Assembly (NCBI GenBank): GCA_035532215.1
Contig: DATKRK010000412.1
Location: 1 to 18,678 of the forward strand
From: JAICIG01 sp035532215
GTDB taxonomy: Bacteria; Planctomycetota; Planctomycetia; Pirellulales; JAICIG01
DNA length: 18,678 nt
Reading direction: 5' to 3'
Notes under the pieces: generated by a model
Database searches by the model: none
Seen by the model: the letters and a program-made list of their open reading frames with translations, nothing else
Told to the model about the DNA's origin: nothing
In this document: in pieces, positions 1-6,483 of the stretch
How the letters are laid out: each line of letters begins with the position of its first letter
Numbering within the stretch: position 1 is the first letter of the stretch
Translations under genes and position numbers: made by a program

Positions 1-8
1 ACTCTGCC

Positions 9-21
9 GTCCCTACGGGAC
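9..21. repeat. Short hairpin, 5-bp stem
   Basis: The arms gtccc and gggac are separated by tac. This is the first of three short G/C-rich hairpins spaced through positions 1-150, in a 279-nt stretch that holds no gene and lies downstream of the HD-domain gene's stop. None is followed by a T-tract, so none is a classical terminator. Confidence 0.45.
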
Positions 22-87
22 TAGCGCGAATCGGCGCGCCGGGACTTAAAGCAAAAACGTCAGCCGCGTAGCGGCGAAAGAATGTAG

Positions 88-107
88 CCAGGGGCGCGAG
101 CCCCTGG
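88..107. repeat. Hairpin with 8-bp stem and GCGA tetraloop
   Basis: The arms ccaggggc (88-95) and gcccctgg (100-107) pair perfectly around a GCGA loop, which fits the stable GNRA tetraloop pattern. From general familiarity, motifs like this recur between genes in planctomycete genomes, so a REP-like dispersed repeat is likely. Only one copy is present in this window. It could instead act as a transcript 3'-end stabiliser for the HD-domain gene, whose stop codon lies about 170 nt away. Confidence 0.5.
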
Positions 108-133
108 ACACAATCCGGCGCGAAACCGCGAAA

Positions 134-147
134 GCCCCGTTAGGGGC
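134..147. repeat. Short hairpin gcccc/ggggc
   Basis: The arms gcccc and ggggc flank a GTTA loop. It is the third member of the hairpin cluster at the left edge and also lacks a T-tract. It is probably part of the same REP-like intergenic repeat family as the hairpin at 88-107, which is inference. Confidence 0.4.
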
Positions 148-185
148 GACAGAATCCGCGTGACATGTGTAGGACAACGAGGGCT

Positions 186-243
186 GAGCCTAGGCGAAGC
201 CCCAGTTCGCTCTCGTATCGCTCCGCTCTGCCGCCAGCCACCC
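186..243 (+). repeat. Partial copy of the 73-bp MITE-like element
   Basis: These 58 bases match 12759-12816 at 57 of 58 positions, the only difference being c at 223 against t at 12796. The copy keeps the right terminal arm (gccgccagccaccc) but lacks the left arm, so it is a truncated copy. It sits just beyond the 3' end of the HD-domain gene. The rest of 1-279 shows only the three hairpins and no coding potential. Confidence 0.8.
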
Positions 244-279
244 GTGAATCTGCTGCGCGTGCAGTCGGGAATGTCCGCC

Positions 280-1608
280 CTACTGCATGCGGTCGATCGC
301 TCGCGAGAGCAACTCGCCGACGTCGGTTCGCTCGCGCAAATCGGCGGCCACGCGTCCGTGGGCGAAGATCCGCACGCGCTTGACGTAATCGTCGAATTGC
401 TCCTTCGCCAATGTGCGGACCACCGGCGAAACCTCGCCCAGCGGCCGGTAGCGCCGTTCTTTGATGAAATAGACCTCGACGTTGAATTCCACTTCGCGCT
501 CGACCGGCGGCGCGTCGAACAGGATTTCGTGCGGCGCCACCACGCGCCCCAGCGCCGTACTGGCCAGCGTGGCGAAGTGCTCGGCGCAGGCCGCCAGCCA
601 GGGATAGGGCTGCCGCGCGAGGCGATCGTACAGTTCGCGGCGTTCGAAGATGCTGTATTGCGCCAGTCGCTTGTAAAGCCGCCGCGTCGGGCCGAACAGG
701 CCGTCGAGCAAGTCGCGAGCCGGGCCGTCGCCGGCCGCCCGCTCCAACTCGTCGATCATCCGCGGTTCGGTCAGCCGAAACAAATGGTCGAGATCGAGCT
801 GGCCGTGCAACAGGTAAAAGGCCCTTTGCAGCATGGCGGTCGCCGCCCGCACGCCGTGATGCCAGTAAACCTCGCTGAACATCACGTAGCGGGCGAAAAC
901 CATCATTTCCGCCGCCGTCTTGCCCTTGTCGGTGATTGCCAGACCGTCGCCCGCGGCGTTCAGGCAGAGGCTGCCGATCAGGCGCCCTTGATCGAAATTG
1001 CGTCCGTAGGGCACGCCGGCGTGCAGGCTGTCGCGCTGTAGATAGTCGAGCTTGTCGATGTCGATCGGGCCGGAGAGCATGCTGGCGAGAATTCGCGTTT
1101 TCGCGTTGCGCGGCTTTTCGGAAAGCAAGGCCACCACGTCGCGCGGGTTGACGTTCCAATCGGAGCGCAAGGCGTCGGCGATCTCGCCTTCCAACAAAAA
1201 ACTGTTGGCGAACAGCTCGTGGTTGGGCGTCTTCGCCAGCCGGATGTCTTCGATCGGATGGCAAAACGGCCAGTGGCCCAAGTCGTGCAACAGCGCCGCC
1301 ACAATGAACAATTCGGCGTCGGCCCGTTCGATCGCCGCGGCGAACCGCTCGTCGCGGGCCAGCCGCTTCAGGTACAACAGCGCGAGCCGGTAAACGCCCA
1401 GCGAGTGCTCGAACCGCGTGTGGATCGCAGCCGGGTAAATCAGCGAGACCAGGCCGAGTTGGCTGATCTTGGCCAGCCGTCGGAACTCGCTGGTATCGAT
1501 GATCTGCCGCACGCGATCGGTCAGCGGCACGTCGAGTTCGGGCGGAATCCGCAGCAGCCCGCGGTGCGCATCGAGGCCCGCGACCTCCGGTATTTCAGCG
1601 ATGCTCAT
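280..1608 (-). CDS. HD-domain phosphohydrolase, dGTPase/SAMHD1-like (COG1078 type)
   Basis: The 442-residue protein carries the metal-binding signature of HD hydrolases: H68 in a HTRFEHSLG segment, the HD pair H108-D109 in a HDLGHWPFCH segment, and a later DIDKLDYLQRD segment with candidate ligand D185. This order matches the COG1078 family, related to dGTP triphosphohydrolases and SAMHD1. The likely role is cytoplasmic hydrolysis of a nucleotide or other phosphorylated substrate, but the substrate cannot be read from sequence. Start: an upstream in-frame ATG at 1656 exists, but the ATG at 1608 follows a purine-rich GGAAGAAG Shine-Dalgarno-like tract and gives the family-like N-terminus. It is divergent from the histidine kinase gene and stands alone on its strand. 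Length is normal for the family and no key residue is missing. Confidence 0.9.
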   Translation of the reverse strand: MSIAEIPEVAGLDAHRGLLRIPPELDVPLTDRVRQIIDTSEFRRLAKISQLGLVSLIYPAAIHTRFEHSLGVYRLALLYLKRLARDERFAAAIERADAELFIVAALLHDLGHWPFCHPIEDIRLAKTPNHELFANSFLLEGEIADALRSDWNVNPRDVVALLSEKPRNAKTRILASMLSGPIDIDKLDYLQRDSLHAGVPYGRNFDQGRLIGSLCLNAAGDGLAITDKGKTAAEMMVFARYVMFSEVYWHHGVRAATAMLQRAFYLLHGQLDLDHLFRLTEPRMIDELERAAGDGPARDLLDGLFGPTRRLYKRLAQYSIFERRELYDRLARQPYPWLAACAEHFATLASTALGRVVAPHEILFDAPPVEREVEFNVEVYFIKERRYRPLGEVSPVVRTLAKEQFDDYVKRVRIFAHGRVAADLRERTDVGELLSRAIDRMQ

Positions 1609-1962
1609 CTTCTTCCTTCGAGAACCCCCGCGACGAAGCCCGCCCACATCGTACAATTTCGGGGGTCTCGGGCGAAGCGATGAGCGAACGGGAATTCACG
1701 GGCGCCGGCGCGGGCACTGCCTGCCGCAACGCAGGGGCGCAGGGCTGGGAACTCTATCCCCACCCTGGCAGACGGCAAGTCAGCGCCAGTCTCGGCTCGC
1801 CCGGCGCGCCGCATAATGCGCAAAACCCGTACGATTCGCCGCTGGCGGCCCCATCTTTGCCGCTCGGGCGCCCTATCTTTAGTTGGGGGCCCGTCGCGCT
1901 TTTGCGCGGCGCCGAGCAGATCGGGTCGATTTCCTCGCAAACGCCTTTCGAGTTTCGAACTC
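1609..1962. other. Divergent intergenic spacer
   Basis: This 354-nt gap separates the divergent HD-domain and histidine kinase genes. It must hold both promoters. I see a small hairpin (cctgc 1720-1724, gcagg 1731-1735) and a CATAAT at 1812-1817 that could be a -10 for the kinase, without a convincing -35. Long open frames crossing it are shadows without domain content. An in-frame ATG for the kinase exists at 1816, but the peptide it would add is basic and unstructured. Confidence 0.5.
1648..1676 (-). promoter_or_regulatory. Candidate sigma70-type promoter of the HD-domain gene
   Basis: On the minus strand TTCGCC (1671-1676) and TACGAT (1648-1653) are separated by 17 nt. The -10 matches consensus at 4 of 6 positions and the -35 only at 3 of 6. 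The predicted start of transcription would lie about 30 nt upstream of the ATG at 1608. This is a weak, hand-found match. Confidence 0.25.
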
Positions 1963-3765
1963 ATGATGCGATTTCCCGCCTTACGCCGTTGGGCCAGCCT
2001 GTGGATCCGGCTTTGCTTGTTACTGGCGCCGTTGGCGGCGCTCGTCGCCGTCGGTCGGCAGTCCGCCGGGCTGGGCTGGGGCATCGCCGGATATATTGCA
2101 GCCTTGGCCGGAGTCGGGCTGGGGCGCATTGCGCTGCGCGGCGCGGCGCAGCAGCAGATCGAGCGAGATCGATTGTTCGCCCTCTCGCACGACTTGCTCT
2201 GCACGGCCGGTTTGAACGGCTATTTCAAGCAGGTCAATCCCGCCTTCCTCGAACAGACGGGCTTTTCGAAGGCGGAGTTGCTCGGCACGCCGTTCGTCTC
2301 CTTCGTCCACCCGGACGACTATCCGGCGGCCAAGGAACAAGTCGCCCGACTGGCGCTCGGGCGGCAAGTCGACGGGTTCGAGTGCCGTTGCCGGTTCCGC
2401 GACGAGTCTTATCATTGGCTGAACTGGTCGGCAGTGGCGGTCGTCGACGAGGGGTTGATTCTGGCGGTCGCCCGCGACATTACCGATCGCAAGCTCGCCG
2501 AGGCGGCGCTGCGAGAGAGCAATGCGGCGCTCACCGTCTCGATCAAACGCGCCGAGGAGGCGAACGCCGCCAAGTCCGAGTTCCTGGCGAACATGAGCCA
2601 CGAAATTCGCAGGCCGATGACCTCGATTCTCGGCTTCGCCGAATTGCTCGCCGACGAGGACTGGTCGCGCGTACCGACGAAACGGTGCGAGGCGCTCGAT
2701 GCCATCCAGCGCAACGGCCGGCATCTGATGGAAATCATCGACGACATGCTCGACCTGTCGAAAGTGGAAGCGGGCCAGATGGCCGTCGAACGGCTGCCCT
2801 GCGCGACGCGGTCCATCTTGCAGGACGTCGACGAATGGATGCATGCGCGGGCCGAGGCCAAGGGGCTGTCGCTCGAAATCGACTGTCAAGACTCGGTCCC
2901 TGCCCTGATCGAAACCGACGCCGTGCGGTTGAGGCAAATCCTCGTCAATCTCGTCGGCAATGCCGTCAAATTCACCGACGCAGGCGGGATCCGGCTCAGG
3001 GCTCGTTTGCAAAGCGACCAGGCCGGCGAGCCGCGCATCTGTTTCGAGGTGAGCGACACGGGCATCGGCATTTCCGACGAGCAACTCGCCCGGCTATTTC
3101 GGCCGTTCAGCCAGGCCGACGTCTCGATCACGCGCCCCTACGGCGGCACGCGGCTGGGGCTGACGATCTGCAAGCAGCTCACCGAACTGCTGGGCGGCGA
3201 AATCATGCTGGCCAGCCAGACCGGACTGGGGAGCGTGGCGCAAGTTTCACTGCCGCTTGGGGCAGCCGCGCCGGCAAAACCTCCGGAACTCGGCGGCGAG
3301 GAGCCAACCGCTCCGCCGTCCAGCGAGGCGCCCTTGCCTGCCAAGAAAAGATCGCTCCAGGGCCGCATCTTGCTGGCGGAAGACGGCCGGGACAACCAAC
3401 GCTTGATCGCTCATATCGTGCGCCGCGCCGGCGCCGAGGTGGAAATCGCCGAAAACGGCGAGGAAGCGATCGAATGCGTTCACGCGTCGCTACGCGCCGA
3501 TCGTCCCTGGGATTTGATCCTGATGGACATGCAAATGCCCGTGCTCGACGGCTATTCCGCGACGCGGCGGCTGCGGCAGGACGGTTGTCAAACGCCGATC
3601 GTCGCCTTGACCGCGCACTCGATGAGCGGGGATCGCGAAAAGTGCCTCGCAGCCGGCTGCGACGACTACGTGACCAAGCCGATCGATCGCCGCCGCTTGC
3701 TCGAGACGCTCGCCCGGCATTTGCAGCCTTGCGGCGGCGATCAGCCAAAACTCGACAAGGCCTGA
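1963..3765 (+). CDS. Hybrid sensor histidine kinase with PAS and receiver domains
   Basis: The 600-residue protein (ATG 1963) has two hydrophobic segments (about 10-31 and 36-56), a PAS domain (about 65-175), a HisKA dimerisation helix with the phospho-acceptor H213, a HATPase_c domain (N-box N333, G1 box with D365) and a C-terminal receiver domain (about 467-588) with phospho-acceptor D522 and K572. It should sense a signal at the inner membrane and relay phosphate from H213 to D522. There is no DNA-binding output, so a further phosphotransfer partner is expected. Two usually conserved positions are changed: the residue four after the histidine is R217 rather than T/N, and the G2 box reads GGTRLGL with R397 in place of glycine. 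Start choice is uncertain: ATGs at 1816, 1963 and 1966 are in frame with no clear Shine-Dalgarno, and 1963 was chosen because the membrane segments follow at once. Confidence 0.88.
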   Translation: MMRFPALRRWASLWIRLCLLLAPLAALVAVGRQSAGLGWGIAGYIAALAGVGLGRIALRGAAQQQIERDRLFALSHDLLCTAGLNGYFKQVNPAFLEQTGFSKAELLGTPFVSFVHPDDYPAAKEQVARLALGRQVDGFECRCRFRDESYHWLNWSAVAVVDEGLILAVARDITDRKLAEAALRESNAALTVSIKRAEEANAAKSEFLANMSHEIRRPMTSILGFAELLADEDWSRVPTKRCEALDAIQRNGRHLMEIIDDMLDLSKVEAGQMAVERLPCATRSILQDVDEWMHARAEAKGLSLEIDCQDSVPALIETDAVRLRQILVNLVGNAVKFTDAGGIRLRARLQSDQAGEPRICFEVSDTGIGISDEQLARLFRPFSQADVSITRPYGGTRLGLTICKQLTELLGGEIMLASQTGLGSVAQVSLPLGAAAPAKPPELGGEEPTAPPSSEAPLPAKKRSLQGRILLAEDGRDNQRLIAHIVRRAGAEVEIAENGEEAIECVHASLRADRPWDLILMDMQMPVLDGYSATRRLRQDGCQTPIVALTAHSMSGDREKCLAAGCDDYVTKPIDRRRLLETLARHLQPCGGDQPKLDKA

Positions 3766-3784
3766 TCGGCCCAGGCGCCAATGG

Positions 3785-4600
3785 TCATTCGGGAAACAAC
3801 CGCCTTCGCGCTTCGTCGTCGAGCGGGGCGGCGTATTCGCTGATCTCGAACGCCTCGGCGTACTCGATCGCTTCGCCGCGCTCGCTTCCGTAGCGGGCGA
3901 TGAGTTGCTCGCGATAGCGATCGGCTTGCGGACGCAGCATTCCCAAATACCACTCGCGCAGCCATGCGCGGCGGTCGGCCGGTTCGCCGGGAACTTGCTC
4001 GCTCGCGCCGCGATTGAACGGCAGCCACTCGTAGACCTGCGAAACATGACAGGCCAGCATGTCGACGATGCTCTCGACGTAGGGGCCGGCATCGACCACC
4101 ACGTCGCCCGCCAGCGGCGTCGGCTTCGTGAAGCGATCGGGCAGATAGCCCACCACCGGATCGCGGCCGAGAAAGGGAACTTCGGGCACGATGGACGGCA
4201 CGGTCACCAGATAGCAGGCGTCTTGCACCGCCTGTCCGACGGCGCGATGGTCGGGATGATAGTCGTTCGGCCGGTGGGTCAACACCAGGTCAGGACGAAA
4301 CTCGCGGATCGCGCGCACCACTTGCCAGCGGACTTCCAGCGTGGGTTCCAAGCGGCCGTCGCGGTTGGACCAGACTTCGCTCGCGGCGCCGATCACCGCC
4401 GCCGCGGCGGCCGCTTCGGCCTTGCGGCGAGCCGCCAGCGGCGCCCCGGAAATCTCGTGATGGCCGGCCTCGCCGTTGGTCAGCGAGACCATTTTGACTT
4501 CGTGGCCTTGACGGCGATAGATCGCCGCCAAGGCGCCGGCATGAAACTCCGCGTCGTCCGGATGGGCGCCGAGGATCAGCAATCGCAACGGAGCGGACAT
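3785..4600 (-). CDS. PIG-L family deacetylase (BshB/MshB-like)
   Basis: The 271-residue protein opens with a beta strand leading to AHPDD at 12-16, the zinc-binding signature of the PIG-L/LmbE family, and has the second zinc motif HPDH at 115-118. The family removes the acetyl group from N-acetylglucosamine conjugates such as GlcNAc-PI, GlcNAc-malate (bacillithiol pathway) or GlcNAc-Ins (mycothiol pathway). The exact substrate here is unknown. It lies 21 nt downstream of the TPR gene on the same strand, so co-transcription is likely. Its stop faces the stop of the histidine kinase gene at 19 nt. Length and catalytic residues are complete. The start at 4600 has only a weak ribosome-binding site, consistent with translation coupled to the upstream gene. 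Confidence 0.9.
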   Translation of the reverse strand: MSAPLRLLILGAHPDDAEFHAGALAAIYRRQGHEVKMVSLTNGEAGHHEISGAPLAARRKAEAAAAAAVIGAASEVWSNRDGRLEPTLEVRWQVVRAIREFRPDLVLTHRPNDYHPDHRAVGQAVQDACYLVTVPSIVPEVPFLGRDPVVGYLPDRFTKPTPLAGDVVVDAGPYVESIVDMLACHVSQVYEWLPFNRGASEQVPGEPADRRAWLREWYLGMLRPQADRYREQLIARYGSERGEAIEYAEAFEISEYAAPLDDEARRRLFPE

Positions 4601-4621
4601 AGGGAATTCCAGCCAATCCGA

Positions 4622-5902
4622 TCATGAGGCCATGGAATATCGTCGCTCGGCCAACCCGAATTGTCGGATGGCAGCTTCAGGCTTGTGTTGCCACGTCGCA
4701 CGATGGGCGGCGCCAGGCGCCTTAAGCGACGCCTCGAAAGCGGCTAGATTTCGCCTAGCCTGTTCGTTCGATGCGTTCAAACGGATGGCGGCCTCGAAGG
4801 CCGCTCTGACCGCTTCCGCGGAGAAACCAAGTTGGGCTTGAGCGATCGCTCGCCACTCTTCGAGCCGGCTTTTCGCGGCGTCGGACCCGCGCATTTTGAG
4901 TCCCATTTCGCACATCAACCGGCACTGATCGAACCGGTTCGTAATCAGGTAATGATGCGCCAGGAAAAGATAAGGCCAGACGATGGGAGAATCGAGATTC
5001 GCCGCACGTTCCAAATCTGTGATGGCGCGCGGACTGGCGCCGTAGAGGAGAATAGCGCGAGAAATCAGCAAATTGGCATTGTCTGGATTCACCTGAAGCC
5101 CGCGCGAGTAAACGTCGATCGCGGCGCCGGAGTTCCCTAGGAATTCATGGCAGAAACCTAGCAGTTCGGCCGTCATTGTATGAACCGATGACGGTATTTC
5201 CGAGCTGTCGTTCTCGATCCTCGTCATATTCCTTTCGAGGATCGGGATCAACTTCCGGCATAATTGCGTTGATTCGGCGTCCGAGGCCGCTTTGGCTTCG
5301 TAACAGATTGCCGCTGCTTGCGCCACGACCGATGGAGCATGCTTTTCATCGTCGGCCAGCACTTCGGCGGCTAACCGCGCGGCGGCGCTCAGGTTCGACT
5401 CTGCCAGCACGCGCAGATAAATCGCGCGGTAATTCGCGTTTTCCGGCTCGCACTGCGCGGCATGTCCGTAGAATTCCGCGGCTACCTCCGGGAATCCCGC
5501 CTCACGCCAAACCAAGCCTCGCAGGTAGCTAAGCAGCGCGGGCGAGATGTACTCCCGCCAACGTCGAAGCAGCGCCAAGGCTAGATCCCATTCTCGCCTC
5601 TGTCGCGCTTCGATGGCTTCGTTGAGATAGCGCTGAGCTTGAGGATTCATTTCCTTCGTCGGTCCGGCCGGCGGCTCGCTCACGGAGTAAAGGTCTTCGG
5701 ACAGCCATTGCGCCCGTTCCTTTTCAGCCGCGTTCAGAGCGTTCAACGGCGCGTCCAAGGCGTCGCGGATCGACTCGGCCTCCGGCGAATCGTCTTTGCC
5801 GTCCTTGATCAGCCGGTGAAGCGCAACCAGGCCCTTCGCCGCCAACATGAAACTCGGACTGCCGTATGGCGAAGATGGCGCAATCATGTCACGGCTTTTC
5901 AT
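4622..5902 (-). CDS. TPR-repeat protein overlapping the Tse2-like gene
   Basis: The 426-residue protein appears all-helical. Residues 90-180 and 240-395 contain tandem helix pairs with the TPR pattern, for example around 260-290 and 355-390, ending in Asn/Pro-type turns such as VNPDN. No signal peptide or membrane segment is seen, so it is probably cytoplasmic. TPR proteins scaffold protein-protein contacts, and no catalytic motif is visible. The ATG at 5902 lies inside the end of the upstream gene (14-nt overlap), which implies translational coupling. An alternative ATG at 5887 starts one base after the upstream stop. An in-frame ATG at 5977 would overlap further and is not preferred. Sampled 60-nt lines in this gene are near 48% GC, against about 63% in the neighbouring lipid synthase gene, which hints at a different history. 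It may be a partner or immunity protein of the toxin-like neighbour, which is inference. Confidence 0.8.
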   Translation of the reverse strand: MKSRDMIAPSSPYGSPSFMLAAKGLVALHRLIKDGKDDSPEAESIRDALDAPLNALNAAEKERAQWLSEDLYSVSEPPAGPTKEMNPQAQRYLNEAIEARQRREWDLALALLRRWREYISPALLSYLRGLVWREAGFPEVAAEFYGHAAQCEPENANYRAIYLRVLAESNLSAAARLAAEVLADDEKHAPSVVAQAAAICYEAKAASDAESTQLCRKLIPILERNMTRIENDSSEIPSSVHTMTAELLGFCHEFLGNSGAAIDVYSRGLQVNPDNANLLISRAILLYGASPRAITDLERAANLDSPIVWPYLFLAHHYLITNRFDQCRLMCEMGLKMRGSDAAKSRLEEWRAIAQAQLGFSAEAVRAAFEAAIRLNASNEQARRNLAAFEASLKAPGAAHRATWQHKPEAAIRQFGLAERRYSMAS

Positions 5903-6362
5903 CGATCCGCCAATCGGCGCGAGTATTCGCCAAGTCGGTCTGGTATTGATCCAGCGAAACGACTTGGACGGGGGCAATCACGCCGTGCAGCGGCGCGGCT
6001 TGCCCTTGATCTGGGATTAACTCCAGCCCCTCCGCGATAACTCCATTCTGAAACGGACCAACGCCTAGGCGGAAGCAAGCCGTGCTGTTGGCGCCCGTCG
6101 CTCCGGGCACGATATGCCTGAGCCGTTTTGGAATTCGAGGAAATGGGAGATCCTGCCAACGAGGAGCGACTGACACTCCGCTCGCATCGAGCACGACGTT
6201 TCCGACCACGTCCACCGTGATATCAATGCCCGGACGGGCGCCAAGCTCCGAGGAACTCGCGGCGCCCACAACGGGCAAGTTATCCTCAGGATCCGACTTC
6301 ATCGCGCGATAAACCTTGGGCGATTGGGCTGTTGTGGTCGGTACGCCAGTAGGCGGGCTCAT
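5889..6362 (-). CDS. Tse2-like putative ADP-ribosyltransferase toxin
   Basis: The 157-residue protein resembles, from memory of the family, the Tse2 ADP-ribosyltransferase-type toxins (type VI effector Tse2 of Pseudomonas and related stand-alone proteins). Visible landmarks are YRA at 18-20, LGARPGIDI at 40-48, GVSVAP at 62-67, HGVIAP at 126-131 and YQTDLANTRADW at 140-151. Their order matches the Tse2 pattern of an N-terminal YRA, a central G-x-SV and a late H-x-x-I-x-P. No signal peptide is seen, so a cytoplasmic target is expected. If it is an active member it would modify a host-cell target using NAD, but activity cannot be judged here. It lies 121 nt downstream of the lipid synthase gene and overlaps the TPR gene by 14 nt. 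The start must precede YRA, so the ATG at 6362 is preferred although its ribosome-binding site is weak. It could also be a domesticated, non-toxic member. Confidence 0.65.
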   Translation of the reverse strand: MSPPTGVPTTTAQSPKVYRAMKSDPEDNLPVVGAASSSELGARPGIDITVDVVGNVVLDASGVSVAPRWQDLPFPRIPKRLRHIVPGATGANSTACFRLGVGPFQNGVIAEGLELIPDQGQAAPLHGVIAPVQVVSLDQYQTDLANTRADWRIDEKP

Positions 6363-6483
6363 ACCGCAATTGTAATGACCTGCCTTTCAGATTCCAGCAT
6401 AGCGCTCGCTGAAACGCGATTAGAAGGCTGCGAGGTGTCTACCGACGTAAAAAAACCGCGTCTTAATATCGAAGGATTGTGTC

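Noticed and set aside
140..1264. 374-residue minus-strand open frame
   Set aside because: It overlaps the HD-domain gene in another frame and is a low-complexity arginine-rich shadow.
1680..3893. 737-residue plus-strand open frame overlapping the histidine kinase
   Set aside because: It runs in another frame of the kinase gene, is arginine/alanine rich and has no domain, while the kinase frame carries all catalytic motifs. High GC gives long stop-free shadows.
6430..6483. Possible terminator after the FAAL-ACP-AOS gene
   Set aside because: A run of seven T residues exists on the minus strand near 6450, but no convincing stem precedes it, so read-through to the next gene stays possible.
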